Source: an uncultured Pelagibacteraceae bacterium (GTDB taxonomy: Bacteria > Pseudomonadota > Alphaproteobacteria > Pelagibacterales > Pelagibacteraceae). Taken from it: a stretch of 64,000 nt of DNA. Every line of letters starts with the position of its first letter. Position 1 is the stretch's first letter. The stretch is taken from assembly GCA_902574705.1 (NCBI GenBank), contig CACGOM010000005.1, positions 1 through 64,000 of the forward strand. The letters are read 5' to 3'. The notes below the pieces were generated by a model. That model did no database searches. It saw nothing but the letters and a program-made list of their open reading frames with translations, and was not told the DNA's origin. Shown here in pieces: positions 1-10,693 of this stretch. A program made the position numbers and the translations under genes.

Positions 1-13
1 AATTTTCATAGTT

Positions 14-283
14 TTATATTAAAGCTAAGTTTCTTGCTCTTTTAATTGAAAGAGATAGTTCTCTTTGTTTTTTTAAACTTACTGATGTTATTCTTGATGG
101 TAGTATCTTACCATTTTCAGATGTATATTTTTTTAATAGTTTTATGTTTTTATAATCAATTTTAGGTGCACCTTTTCCAGAAAGAGGACATTTTTTTTTA
201 AATTTAAATTTTTGATTTTGAAATATACTTAGTTTTGCAAAATTACTCTGACCTGTATTTTTTTTAAATTTTCTATTTTTCAT
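14..283 (-). CDS. rpsR: 30S ribosomal protein S18
   Basis: Short basic protein with S18-like [29 protein letters not shown] core; directly downstream of rpsF. Confidence 0.95.
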   Translation of the reverse strand: MKNRKFKKNTGQSNFAKLSIFQNQKFKFKKKCPLSGKGAPKIDYKNIKLLKKYTSENGKILPSRITSVSLKKQRELSLSIKRARNLALI

Positions 284-641
284 TTAATTGTTCTTTGGCA
301 CCTTTAAGGTCTTTATCTTCATTGTTTTTTTCAAAATAGTTTGTCTCTAAGTCAACCTTTTTTACTTTAATAGTTAAAAATCTTAGTAAATTTTTGTCAA
401 TTTTTTCATTCTTTTCTAGTTCTAATATAGTCTTACCACTACCTTCAATTTTAAAATGTATGTAATTGCCTTTCTTATTTTTTTTTATTAAATATGAAAG
501 GTTCATTAATCCCCATTTTTCAGTCTTTAGTAAATTTCCTTCATTACTCTCAATTATTTTTTTATATTTATCTTCAACTTGCTTGAGTTGAGCAGGGCTA
601 ATATCTTGTCTCGCTATAATTGTATGTTCGTAAAAATTCAT
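273..641 (-). CDS. rpsF: 30S ribosomal protein S6
   Basis: [18 protein letters not shown] start and overall S6 pattern; adjacent to rpsR. Confidence 0.95.
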   Translation of the reverse strand: MNFYEHTIIARQDISPAQLKQVEDKYKKIIESNEGNLLKTEKWGLMNLSYLIKKNKKGNYIHFKIEGSGKTILELEKNEKIDKNLLRFLTIKVKKVDLETNYFEKNNEDKDLKGAKEQLNEK

Positions 642-711
642 TGTTTAAAAAAAAGCAGGATATACTATTATAAATTTTTAATTACAACATAAAAAATAAT
701 TAATATTTATA

Positions 712-1638
712 ATGATTTCAGTAGTTTTCCCAGGACAAGGCTCTCAAAAAGTTGGCATGGGATCTGATTTATACAATCAATATGATTATATTAAAAAAAT
801 GTTCCAAGAAGCAGATGATATTTTAGGTTATGGGATCACAGATTTAATTTTAAATGGACCTCAAGAAAAATTAAATCAAACAACGTTTACGCAGCCAGCA
901 ATATATTTAATAGGATGTACAATTTGTGAGGTTTTAAAAAAAGAAACAGATTTTTTTCAAAAAAAATTTAATTTTTTTGCTGGCCATTCTTTAGGTGAAT
1001 ACACTGCTTTAACAGCAACAAATTCAATTACAGTACAGCAGGGGTTAATGTTGCTTAAAAATAGAGGTGAGGCGATGCAATCTGCTGTACCTTTGGGAGA
1101 AGGGGGAATGATGGCTGTACTAGGTGTAGAGGTAGAAGAAATTAAAAGTATTTTAAATAACAACTCTGATAGTACTAAATGTTTCCTGGCAAATGATAAC
1201 TCAATAGGCCAAGTAATTTTAAGTGGTAAAAATAAAGAATTAGATAAACTATCTCTAATTTTAAAAGAAAAAAAAATTAAAAACATCAAATTACCTGTAA
1301 GCGCCCCATTTCATTGTGAGTTAATGAGAACAGCAACATTAAAAATGAAACAAATTATTAATGAACAAACTTTTAAAGACCCTAGCAATAAAGTTGTATC
1401 GAATGTAACAGCTAATGAATATAAAAATCCAGAACAAATTAAACAGTTATTAATTCAACAAATTGAGAGCCCTGTAAGATGGAGAGAGACCATACAATTT
1501 ATGATTTTGAATGGATCCAATACATTTGTTGAAATTGGACCAGGAAAAGTATTATCTGGACTAATAAAAAGAATAGATAAAGAAGTAAATGTGTTGAATA
1601 TTGATAAAGTTGAGGATATTCAAGGTATTAATCTATGA
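712..1638 (+). CDS. fabD: malonyl CoA-acyl carrier protein transacylase
   Basis: VFPGQGSQKVGMG and GHSLGEYTAL motifs; followed by fabG, acpP. Confidence 0.97.
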   Translation: MISVVFPGQGSQKVGMGSDLYNQYDYIKKMFQEADDILGYGITDLILNGPQEKLNQTTFTQPAIYLIGCTICEVLKKETDFFQKKFNFFAGHSLGEYTALTATNSITVQQGLMLLKNRGEAMQSAVPLGEGGMMAVLGVEVEEIKSILNNNSDSTKCFLANDNSIGQVILSGKNKELDKLSLILKEKKIKNIKLPVSAPFHCELMRTATLKMKQIINEQTFKDPSNKVVSNVTANEYKNPEQIKQLLIQQIESPVRWRETIQFMILNGSNTFVEIGPGKVLSGLIKRIDKEVNVLNIDKVEDIQGINL

Positions 1639-2372
1639 TTAATCTAGAAAATAAAAATATAATTTTAACTGGTGCAACAGGGGGGATTGGTAATTCAATA
1701 GTAGATACATTAGTTTCCCTAAAGGCAAATCTTCTAGTCACTGGTACTAATGAAAAAAAACTTAATGAACTAAATAACAAATATAAAAACATAATATGCA
1801 TGAAGCAAGATATTTCAGATCATGATCAAATAGAAGCGTTTATAGATGCATGTCATAATAAACTTGGAGATAGAATTGATGTTTTAATAAATAACGCAGG
1901 AATTACTAGAGATAATTTGACTATTAGAATGAATAAGGATGAATGGAATGAGGTTATAAATTTAAATTTAACATCAACATTTCTTTTATCGAAAAGTGTA
2001 ATAAAAAAAATGTTAAAGAAAAAAAATGGAAAAATAATTAACATAACATCTGTAGTTGGGCATACAGGAAATTTAGGACAGGCGAATTATTCTGCGTCCA
2101 AAGGAGGAGTGTCCTCAATGTCGAAGAGTTTGTCTTTAGAATATGCAAAAAAAAATATTACAATTAATTGTATAGCTCCAGGTTTTATTGAAACGGCAAT
2201 GACTGAAAAAATTAATGAGGAGTATAAGAATCAGCTTAAATCAAAAATACCTATGGATAGATTTGGGATACCTCAAGATATAGCAAATTGTGCAGCCTTT
2301 TTATGTTCTGATCTGTCTAATTATATAACTGGCGAAACAATACATGTTAATGGAGGCATGTATTTTAGTTGA
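1635..2372 (+). CDS. fabG: 3-oxoacyl-ACP reductase
   Basis: SDR fold: TGATGGIG, NNAGITRDN, YSASKGG, IAPGFIETAMT. Confidence 0.96.
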   Translation: MINLENKNIILTGATGGIGNSIVDTLVSLKANLLVTGTNEKKLNELNNKYKNIICMKQDISDHDQIEAFIDACHNKLGDRIDVLINNAGITRDNLTIRMNKDEWNEVINLNLTSTFLLSKSVIKKMLKKKNGKIINITSVVGHTGNLGQANYSASKGGVSSMSKSLSLEYAKKNITINCIAPGFIETAMTEKINEEYKNQLKSKIPMDRFGIPQDIANCAAFLCSDLSNYITGETIHVNGGMYFS

Positions 2373-2396
2373 CAAACTTAAGTAAATAACTATTAA
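2369..2396 (+). promoter_or_regulatory. predicted sigma70-type promoter for acpP: TTGACA - 16 nt - TATTAA
   Basis: Perfect -35 hexamer TTGACA (2369-2374) containing the fabG stop codon; -10-like TATTAA at 2391-2396, 16 nt spacer; acpP ATG at 2418. Confidence 0.55.
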
Positions 2397-2417
2397 CGTT
2401 AAAAAAGGAAAATAACC

Positions 2418-2657
2418 ATGGCAGATGATGTTTCAAGTAAAGTAAAAAAAATTGTAGCCGATCACTTAGGTATTGATGAAGCTAAAGTTACAGAGGAGTC
2501 AAGTTTTATAGATGATTTAGGAGCTGACAGTCTAGATACTGTAGAATTAGTGATGGCTTTTGAAGAAGAATTTGGTTCAGAGATCTCTGATAGTGAAGCC
2601 GAAAAAATCTTAACTGTTGGTGACGCAATTAAATTTATAGAGAGCAAAGCAAATTAG
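2418..2657 (+). CDS. acpP: acyl carrier protein
   Basis: [15 protein letters not shown] phosphopantetheine site; 79 aa. Confidence 0.97.
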   Translation: MADDVSSKVKKIVADHLGIDEAKVTEESSFIDDLGADSLDTVELVMAFEEEFGSEISDSEAEKILTVGDAIKFIESKAN

Positions 2658-2664
2658 AAGTTAA

Positions 2665-3285
2665 ATGTTTCTCTCCAAAGACGGTAAAATGATAATTTTA
2701 TCATCACCGTCTGGTGCTGGAAAAACTACTTTAGTAAAAAAAATTTCTCAAGAAAAAAACTATAAAATATCTATATCTCACACAACAAGAGACCCTAGAC
2801 CAAATGAGATTGATGGAAAGGACTACTTTTTTACATCTAAGCCTAAATTTGAAAAATTAATTAAAAATAACTCATTTTTGGAATATGCAAATGTATTTAA
2901 AAATTTATATGGATCAACAAAAGAACAAGTATTTAAAAATTTAGATAAAGGATTTAACGTTTTATTTGACATAGATTGGCAAGGTACAAATCAAATAAAA
3001 AAACAAACATTAAACTACGAACTTGTTACTTTTTTTATATTACCACCTTCAAAAGAAGTGTTGCTAGAAAGACTAATTTCTAGAGGCGAGAGCAATAGTG
3101 AAACAATTAAAATGAGAATGCAGCAGTTTGATAAAGATGTTTTACATTGGGTAGATTATGATTATGTAGTCATTAATGAAGATCTTAATAAATGTTATGA
3201 AGAAATAATTGGTTTTTTAAATAAAACTATAAAATACGAAAAATCTTTAATCGAAAATCATGTAAAATATTTAATTACGAGATAA
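2665..3285 (+). CDS. gmk: guanylate kinase
   Basis: SSPSGAGKTTL P-loop, SHTTRDPRPNEIDGKDYFF. Confidence 0.96.
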   Translation: MFLSKDGKMIILSSPSGAGKTTLVKKISQEKNYKISISHTTRDPRPNEIDGKDYFFTSKPKFEKLIKNNSFLEYANVFKNLYGSTKEQVFKNLDKGFNVLFDIDWQGTNQIKKQTLNYELVTFFILPPSKEVLLERLISRGESNSETIKMRMQQFDKDVLHWVDYDYVVINEDLNKCYEEIIGFLNKTIKYEKSLIENHVKYLITR

Positions 3286-4068
3286 TTCATTTTCGTATTC
3301 TTTTGATATTTTAAAAAAAGTTAATGGATCTAAATTTTGTGGCCTGCACCTGTCATCTAGAGATAAATGATTTATAATTTTTTTTGGATCCTTAAAGAGA
3401 ATATTTAAAGGTTTTTTTATCATTTTACGTTTATTTTGAAAAAAAATATTCGTTACATTCTCTAAATTTTTAGAATTTTCAAAATAGTAAAATTTGGTTT
3501 TAGGCTTAAAACAAATCAAAGAACTTTTTACCTTAGGTTTTGGAAAAAAATTCTCTTTGTCAATATCCATTATTTTATTAGCTGACATTTTCCAATCTGT
3601 CATAATTGATAATCTTCCATACTTATTTGTATTTACTTCGGCTACAATTCTATCAGCAACTTCTTTTTGAAACATTAAAATTAACTTTTTAAATATTTTA
3701 TTTAAATCTTTTAATCTTATCCAATCAATTAACAATTTTGCTGAAATGTTGTATGGGAGATTTCCAAAAACTAAACAATCATTAAGTAAAAAATCTTCCC
3801 ACTTAATTGATAAAACATCTTTATTTATAATCTCAACACTTGAATTAAACCTTTTTTTTAAATTATTTGAAAGAGCTTCATCCTTTTCAATCGCTATGAA
3901 TTTTTTAGGTTTTTTTTTTAATATTTCTTCAGTTAAATTTCCTGTACCTGGTCCTACTTCAATAACAATACTATCATTTGAAATATTACCCAATTTTACA
4001 ATTTCTTTGATTATATCTTTATTTAATAAGAAATTTTGACCAAGAGCCTTCTTTGGTACTATTTTCAT
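3271..4068 (-). CDS. rsmA: 16S rRNA (adenine(1518)-N(6)/adenine(1519)-N(6))-dimethyltransferase
   Basis: KKALGQNFLLN, EVGPGTGNLT, FGNLPYNIS motifs. Confidence 0.96.
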   Translation of the reverse strand: MKIVPKKALGQNFLLNKDIIKEIVKLGNISNDSIVIEVGPGTGNLTEEILKKKPKKFIAIEKDEALSNNLKKRFNSSVEIINKDVLSIKWEDFLLNDCLVFGNLPYNISAKLLIDWIRLKDLNKIFKKLILMFQKEVADRIVAEVNTNKYGRLSIMTDWKMSANKIMDIDKENFFPKPKVKSSLICFKPKTKFYYFENSKNLENVTNIFFQNKRKMIKKPLNILFKDPKKIINHLSLDDRCRPQNLDPLTFFKISKEYENELSRN

Positions 4069-5054
4069 TTCAATAATTTTATAAGATTAAATATATTTTC
4101 TAAAGACTGTGGATTAGATTTATTTTTACCCATCATTGTCTCATTTGGACCGTGATCTACAGACATTCTTATGAAATTCAGGCCTAAGGTTAAATTCGAT
4201 GCATCAAATCCAAATAAAGTTTTGAAAGGAGTTAATATTTGATCATGGTACATGCCTATAACTGAGTCATACTTAATTATATTATTTTTTAAAAAAAAGG
4301 TATCTGCTGAAAAAGGTCCATTTATATTTATTCCCTTTTTTCTTAATTTATTTATTGCAGGCATAATCTCTTTTTTCTCCTCATTAATTTTTGTTTTACT
4401 TTCACAGTGTGGGTTTAAACCTAGAATTGCTATCTTTGGTTTTTTTTTGAGTTTATTTTTATAAAATTGATTAATATGTAAAGTATTATTTACAATTAAA
4501 TTTTCTTTAATCATTTTACTCACATTTTTTAATGGTACATGTGTTGTGATAGGAGATACTGATAAATTTTTGTTATAAATCAACATAATGGGATTTATTG
4601 ATTTTTTTTCTTTTGATTTTTGAAATACATACTCAGTAACGCCTGGATATTTCTTCTCCAAAAAATGTTTTTTTGAAATTGGTCCATTTATTAGAAAATT
4701 GCTTATATTTAAATTAATGAGACCAAATGCTTTTTTAAAACAATTAGAAATATATTTCTTTGAATTTGTAGAGATTTTATCAAATGGTTTTTTAAACTTA
4801 AATTCAACATCTATTAAATAAACTTTTTTTTTTAATTTATAATAATCGGTAAAATTATTTTCCAACATTTCAAACTTTAACTTAGATTTAAGAATTTTTA
4901 GTTGAGCTAAAATTAATTTTTTTGATCCAATTAATATTATTGGTTTATTAATTTCTTTTTTTAATATTAATTTATTAATTGTTTTAGAGAGTATTTCAGT
5001 AAAAATACTATTTGGTTCTCCCATTACAATTAATATAGATTTTCTATTTTTCAC
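4065..5054 (-). CDS. pdxA: 4-hydroxythreonine-4-phosphate dehydrogenase
   Basis: MGEPNSIFTEI, GPFSADTFF, GMYHDQILTPFKTLFG; operon position next to rsmA and surA. Confidence 0.93.
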   Translation of the reverse strand: MKNRKSILIVMGEPNSIFTEILSKTINKLILKKEINKPIILIGSKKLILAQLKILKSKLKFEMLENNFTDYYKLKKKVYLIDVEFKFKKPFDKISTNSKKYISNCFKKAFGLINLNISNFLINGPISKKHFLEKKYPGVTEYVFQKSKEKKSINPIMLIYNKNLSVSPITTHVPLKNVSKMIKENLIVNNTLHINQFYKNKLKKKPKIAILGLNPHCESKTKINEEKKEIMPAINKLRKKGININGPFSADTFFLKNNIIKYDSVIGMYHDQILTPFKTLFGFDASNLTLGLNFIRMSVDHGPNETMMGKNKSNPQSLENIFNLIKLLK

Positions 5055-5967
5055 TAATAAAAACTTTTTTTTTTAATTTATTAAAATAAATATATCCATA
5101 TCTATTTAATTCTTTTTGAGTTTCTAAATTTACCAGCCTATTAAATTCTTCTTCAACATTTATTTTTTCAGTAGTCATTCTAGTTTCATTTATTTTAAGA
5201 ATTAAGTATCCATTACTAGTTTTAATAGGGGGCGTTAATGTTTCTACCTTTTTAATTTCGGAAAATATCTCCTCAGAAATTTGGGTCGATTTAATCCAAC
5301 CTAATTTCCCCCCAAAATTTTTGCTATCTGAAATACTATACAAACTTGTTGCAGCCTCAAATCCTGACTTATCAATTTCTGAGAAAATTTCTTTGGTTAA
5401 TTGTTCTAATGATTTATTGGCATTTACTTTAAAAAGAATTTCGCTCAAATTATATTCTTTTACTTCCTTTTTGCTGTTTTTAATTTTTTTTCTTATATTT
5501 TCTTTGTCAATTGTAACTTTCGATTTGAATTTATTTAAAATAAAGTCCCTCCAAAGATTATCAATTAAAAAATTGTTTTCAAAATAACTATAATTCAAAT
5601 TTACTTCTTCTAAATTTTTTATTAATATTTCTTTATTTCCAAGATTTGTTGTTAAAATAAAGTTATCTACTGTTGTACTAATATTTATATTATCAAAATT
5701 AATAAATTTTTTTAGTTCTAACTCTTTAATTTTTCTATTTTCCAAAGAATTTATTGAAATATTTTTTATTTGAGTACTAGATAAATTTTTAAGGTCAGGA
5801 TTTAGGAAAAGTAAAAATTTTTTTTCATTTTCTAAATCAATTGTTGTTATTATTTCTTCATTTATTTTAAATAAAATTTCTGAATTCATTTTCGAATAAA
5901 GAGGCTTTGAGTAAAGAATTAAAATTAAGAAAATATAAATTGGGAATGTTAATTTTTTTTTAATCAT
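5044..5967 (-). CDS. surA: SurA-like periplasmic peptidyl-prolyl cis-trans isomerase
   Basis: Signal peptide, parvulin-like GGKLGWIKSTQISEEIFSEI; between pdxA and lptD. Confidence 0.85.
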   Translation of the reverse strand: MIKKKLTFPIYIFLILILYSKPLYSKMNSEILFKINEEIITTIDLENEKKFLLFLNPDLKNLSSTQIKNISINSLENRKIKELELKKFINFDNINISTTVDNFILTTNLGNKEILIKNLEEVNLNYSYFENNFLIDNLWRDFILNKFKSKVTIDKENIRKKIKNSKKEVKEYNLSEILFKVNANKSLEQLTKEIFSEIDKSGFEAATSLYSISDSKNFGGKLGWIKSTQISEEIFSEIKKVETLTPPIKTSNGYLILKINETRMTTEKINVEEEFNRLVNLETQKELNRYGYIYFNKLKKKVFISEK

Positions 5968-8428
5968 TTATATTAGGAGTATTTATAGTGCCAAATGGTA
6001 TAAATGAAATTTTAAAGAAAATATTCTGATCAGAATTTATTGATTTGTCTTCATAAAACTGTCTATTATAAACAACAGATGCTTTTAAACAGTCATTGTG
6101 ATATGAATATATCAAATCATAATAATTAGTTATATCTTTATCTACATTTTTACTAGTCTCAAAACTAACAGAATTAGATTTATTTATTAGTAATTCTGTA
6201 AAATTAGTTAAATAGCTTTCATCGCCAATAAAATTACTTTTTTCCATATATTCAATTGAGGTTCTTAGTCTATCTGTACTATAACTAGCAGAGATTAGAC
6301 TGTAGTTAGTTTCACTTAAACTATTATCAACTGAAAAATTATAATTTAATGAGAGGTTCTCAGTGATATTTATTCCTGAATACCCAATAATATCAGAAGT
6401 TTTTTGATTTAATGAGGAACTTAAAGGTAAATCTTTATCTTCCGTTGTTCGTAAATTTATACCAAGACCAAATTTTAAGTTTTCATTTAATGTATTTTGC
6501 TCTTGGTTAATATACTCAAATCCCAATGTTAGTGAACCGCCTTGCTCAACAGTTTTATTACTAATCCTATCTAGATTAAACAAATCCTCAAATGATATTA
6601 TTGTTTCTTCATTTTTAAGGTTTAATCCTTTGTTAGGACTATATCTCAAAGATGCTATTGGGCTAAGAAAACTAATATATTTTTCTCTCTCTTTTATTAA
6701 AGGATATTTTAAATTATACACAAATGCACTTTTAATTGCATATGTTTCGTCTTCCTTAATTGTATTTGAAAGATTGCCATAAGTATTAAGATTTCTTATT
6801 AAAAACTTTAAATTTGACTCAGTGTTATCTATTACCTCAAAATTGTTTGTTTGCAGAACTATATCATTTATAAAATCTAGTTCGTCTACATTAGTATTAT
6901 ATTTTCTGTAACTTCCAGATGATTTATAATTGATAGTTTCGAAGAAATTATTATTTAAGTATTTATCTTGGATAAATTCAAAATTGGGAAAAATATACTC
7001 ATATTTATCATTGTTTGACTTTGTAAGATCTTCAATAATATCAATTGATGAATAGAAACTCGAATTTTCTGATACACTTTCTACTACAAAAGATGAATTA
7101 AGAGTACTATAGCTGTCTATTAGTGGAGATTTAATTTGATATTTCTTTAAGTAATCATCATTTGATACAGTTTCAATTCTCATTTCATAAAATGAGTTCT
7201 CAAAGTCACCTTTTAAATTAGCAAAGAAATGTGAATTTGAATTTTCTTTATTATTAAAACTTATATCTGTAATTAAATTAGAGTTTTTAAATGCTTGTCT
7301 ATACTCTGTTTGTAAGAAAAGATTATTATTTGAATAAATTCTTGGAGATATAGTCATGTCTTTATGATTATCTAAATTAACATAATAGGGTAATTGAGTT
7401 GAAAATCCTAAATTACTACTATTAATAAATTGAGGAAATAAAAATCCTGATTGTCTTTTCACCGAGGGATCTGGATGAAAAAAGTAAGGAAAATATGCAA
7501 CTGGTACATCATAAATATCTAGCCATGCATTCTTGTATTCAATTCTTTTTCTCTCTTTATTATGCACAACTTCGTCAGCACTTATTGACCAAGCTGGGCA
7601 TTTGCCTTCAATTTTCTTACATGTTGTAAAAATACTCTTTTTCATTTTAGTTTCTGATTTATCGGTCGCTACATATCTACCAATAATCCTTGGTTCATTT
7701 TCTTCATTTCCAAATAATTTATTATTTAATTCAAAAGTAAAATCAGAGCCAATAATTTCTCTTAGTTGTAAATTTATAAAACCATTATTAAGTGATAATG
7801 TATTATTTTCAGTATCAACAAATTTAATTTTATCCGCTTTAAAAATTTTATCTTTTAAGTCATAATTAAAACTTGATAATTCAAATTTATTATTCAAATC
7901 ATCTTTAGCAAATGTTTTCTCTGTAGTTGTAAATAATTTCAAATTGTTATTAAAAGTTATATTATTAGTGCTAACAACTAAATCGTTACTTAAAAATATT
8001 TTTGTTTCACCATAGCTTTTAACTATCTGTTTTGATTTAAAATAAACTATTTTTTCCGAGATTAATTTATAATTATTTGTTTGATCCTCAAGAATAACAC
8101 TTTTAGTTGATGTGATTATTTCTTTTTTTCTATCTAAGAAAATTTTTCCACTATTAAGCGTGTAATTGTTTTCATTATCAGTAAGCACAACATTTTCATT
8201 AATTTCTAAAGTCTGATCGGACTTATTATATTTAGCATTATTACCTCTAATTGAAATATTTTTTCCATCAGTTATATTTACTGAACCTGACGCAATAATT
8301 AAATTTCCTTTTTCTTGTATATCTATTTCTTTTGCATCAATAAGAACATCATTAGCTATTGAATAACTTTCACACACCAGCATTAAAAATAGTTTAATTA
8401 AAAAAGTATATTTAAGTTTATTTTTCAT
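5960..8428 (-). CDS. lptD: LPS-assembly protein LptD
   Basis: OstA-like N-terminal domain (DAKEIDIQEKGNLIIASGSV) then LptD beta barrel (DVPVAYFPYFFHPDPSVKRQSGFLFP). Confidence 0.93.
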   Translation of the reverse strand: MKNKLKYTFLIKLFLMLVCESYSIANDVLIDAKEIDIQEKGNLIIASGSVNITDGKNISIRGNNAKYNKSDQTLEINENVVLTDNENNYTLNSGKIFLDRKKEIITSTKSVILEDQTNNYKLISEKIVYFKSKQIVKSYGETKIFLSNDLVVSTNNITFNNNLKLFTTTEKTFAKDDLNNKFELSSFNYDLKDKIFKADKIKFVDTENNTLSLNNGFINLQLREIIGSDFTFELNNKLFGNEENEPRIIGRYVATDKSETKMKKSIFTTCKKIEGKCPAWSISADEVVHNKERKRIEYKNAWLDIYDVPVAYFPYFFHPDPSVKRQSGFLFPQFINSSNLGFSTQLPYYVNLDNHKDMTISPRIYSNNNLFLQTEYRQAFKNSNLITDISFNNKENSNSHFFANLKGDFENSFYEMRIETVSNDDYLKKYQIKSPLIDSYSTLNSSFVVESVSENSSFYSSIDIIEDLTKSNNDKYEYIFPNFEFIQDKYLNNNFFETINYKSSGSYRKYNTNVDELDFINDIVLQTNNFEVIDNTESNLKFLIRNLNTYGNLSNTIKEDETYAIKSAFVYNLKYPLIKEREKYISFLSPIASLRYSPNKGLNLKNEETIISFEDLFNLDRISNKTVEQGGSLTLGFEYINQEQNTLNENLKFGLGINLRTTEDKDLPLSSSLNQKTSDIIGYSGINITENLSLNYNFSVDNSLSETNYSLISASYSTDRLRTSIEYMEKSNFIGDESYLTNFTELLINKSNSVSFETSKNVDKDITNYYDLIYSYHNDCLKASVVYNRQFYEDKSINSDQNIFFKISFIPFGTINTPNIND

Positions 8429-9500
8429 TAATATTCACAATACCTATAATGCAAACCAAAAATAAAATTAAATTTGGCATCCATATAGCAATTAAAGTTG
8501 GTATTTTATTATTTGACCCTAGTAAACCAAAAAAATAATATACATAATACATTATAACAGACATTAAAATTCCTATTATAAGCATTAACGTTTTTGATTT
8601 ATTAAAATTTATATTAAACATCAGTATTGAAGATATAACAAAAAATATTATCAAACTAACTGGCATTGACATAATTTTATTAATTTGTATTTCTATATCT
8701 AAAACTGACAAACCCACGTTTTCAAAATCTTTTTTTTGTCTGTAAAGTTTCAAAACGTCTAATGACTCTAGATTTGAGAATAGAGAGTTAATTTTAATAT
8801 AATCGAAATTGGTATCGATAGATAAAGAAGATAACTTATCTTTTTTACCATCGCTTTGTATTATAATAACATCTTCTAATATCCAAGTTTTGTCACGTAT
8901 ATTTGCTTTTTTAGCTATGATGTTTGCCTGATTAATAAATTCCTCATTATATTCAGTAACGACCAAATTTTTTAGTATATTTCTATCGATTTCCTCTGCA
9001 TGAATTATAAATATCTGATCTTGAAATCTATCTTTGATCCACAATCCATTTTCATTAACAACAGCAAGATATTTTTTATCCTCTACATATTCATTTTTAA
9101 ATTCTAAATAAAACTGCTTCATATTAGTAGATAAGAAATGAAATACTGAAATAATAAAAATCCCAATTATAAATACTAGAAGAGAGAGATATGAAATAAT
9201 CTTAAAATTATTAATTCCATTATTTCTAAAAATTAAAATTTCAGCATTATTTTGAAATTTAATAAAAAAAAATTGGGTTGTTATCAAAATAATAAAAGGA
9301 AATATTTCGAATAAAATAGAGGGTAAATTTAAAAAAGTTAATAAAACTGGCAACCCGATTCCAACACCCTCGTTATCATTAAAGAATTTTAATTCCTCTA
9401 AAATATTAAGTACGAAAATCAGCGATGAAAATATTAAACTTATATAAATAAATCTTGTTAAATAAACTTGATATATATGTTTTATATAAATTTTATTCAT
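8418..9500 (-). CDS. lptG: LPS export ABC transporter permease LptG
   Basis: YjgP/YjgQ family membrane protein, paired with lptF, upstream of lptD. Confidence 0.88.
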   Translation of the reverse strand: MNKIYIKHIYQVYLTRFIYISLIFSSLIFVLNILEELKFFNDNEGVGIGLPVLLTFLNLPSILFEIFPFIILITTQFFFIKFQNNAEILIFRNNGINNFKIISYLSLLVFIIGIFIISVFHFLSTNMKQFYLEFKNEYVEDKKYLAVVNENGLWIKDRFQDQIFIIHAEEIDRNILKNLVVTEYNEEFINQANIIAKKANIRDKTWILEDVIIIQSDGKKDKLSSLSIDTNFDYIKINSLFSNLESLDVLKLYRQKKDFENVGLSVLDIEIQINKIMSMPVSLIIFFVISSILMFNINFNKSKTLMLIIGILMSVIMYYVYYFFGLLGSNNKIPTLIAIWMPNLILFLVCIIGIVNINEK

Positions 9501-9504
9501 TAAT

Positions 9505-10638
9505 TTATGATCTCGATCTATTAAAATTTAAAATTGACAAATAAGCGGTAAAAAAAAATAGGGCAGGAAAAAGCAAATATATAATATTATTATTTAATGA
9601 AAAACTTAAAAACTGAACATTAATTTCTGAAATAACTATAATAAGTATACCAGTAAAAAATACTGTTAGTTTTTGAATATAATTCTTAGGACTCTTTTCA
9701 TTTACAAATATTAATGCCGAAGCAATAGTTCCTAAAACTATTATATATAATTGTTTAAATGTTCTATTAAATAATTCTTTGAAGCTTTTAATTGAAGAGT
9801 CCTCATTGCATCTAAAATTGGTAATAGTATAATTTACCTTATCTCCAATAAAAAAATTTTTAACACACGATATTAAAATTTTTGAATTCATTTCTTGAAT
9901 TTTAGGTTTAGTAGTAGATTTAGTCTTCAGATTTGAAAGATTAAAAGTAGTAGTATTAAATTTAATAACTTTAGTGTTATCAACATCGTTTTGTGACATA
10001 TCTAATATAAATCCATATTTTAAATTTAAATATTTGTTTGACCCATCTTCAACAATTTTTCCTGATTTAGCAGATATAATTTGATTGTTTGAAGTTTCTA
10101 TACTGTCTTTTAAAAATATATTTTGAAAATTACCTTGATCATCAATGCTCTCAACAAAAATTGTAAAATTTTTTACAGTATCAATAAATTTTTTTTCATT
10201 AATTAAAGATGTGAACATATCAATATTTGATGATCTTATAAAATCTCTCGAATAATCTTGTGTTTTTGGAATTAAAAAATAAACAAAAATTATTTGCAAT
10301 ATAGTAAGTAAAATTGAAATTTTAATTATAAAATTAATTAATTTAACTTTCCCAATACCATTAATCCAAAAAATTAATATTTCATTGTTTGTCTGGTATT
10401 TATTAATCACAAAAAATAAACTTACAAAAAAAGAAAAAATTATAATTTTAGAAAAAACTTTAGGAAAATTAAGCAATATAAACGAAAAGTATACTTTGAA
10501 ACCATGTCCATCTTTAGATATGAAATCTAAGTAATTAACTGATTGAATAATCCACGTTATCAGTGATAGACTTAAAGAAACTAGGAGAAAAAAGCCAATT
10601 AAGTCGAATAAAAATTTTCTAAATACTATTTTTTCCAT
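9505..10638 (-). CDS. lptF: LPS export ABC transporter permease LptF
   Basis: YjgP/YjgQ family membrane protein, paired with lptG. Confidence 0.87.
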   Translation of the reverse strand: MEKIVFRKFLFDLIGFFLLVSLSLSLITWIIQSVNYLDFISKDGHGFKVYFSFILLNFPKVFSKIIIFSFFVSLFFVINKYQTNNEILIFWINGIGKVKLINFIIKISILLTILQIIFVYFLIPKTQDYSRDFIRSSNIDMFTSLINEKKFIDTVKNFTIFVESIDDQGNFQNIFLKDSIETSNNQIISAKSGKIVEDGSNKYLNLKYGFILDMSQNDVDNTKVIKFNTTTFNLSNLKTKSTTKPKIQEMNSKILISCVKNFFIGDKVNYTITNFRCNEDSSIKSFKELFNRTFKQLYIIVLGTIASALIFVNEKSPKNYIQKLTVFFTGILIIVISEINVQFLSFSLNNNIIYLLFPALFFFTAYLSILNFNRSRS

Positions 10639-10693
10639 TGAAATTTTCTTTTTTGAAACATATAAGCTACAACCTATACTATATTTATTACAA

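Noticed and set aside
642-711. Possible S6:S18 ribosomal-protein leader upstream of rpsF
   Set aside because: Short AT-only leader with no convincing CCG-containing structured element.
957-1289. Antisense ORF within fabD (and many similar track ORFs, e.g. 1853-2044, 7533-7865, 16554-16853, 21919-22365, 33884-34210)
   Set aside because: Opposite strand of confidently identified genes, no family signature; expected shadow ORFs of codon bias.
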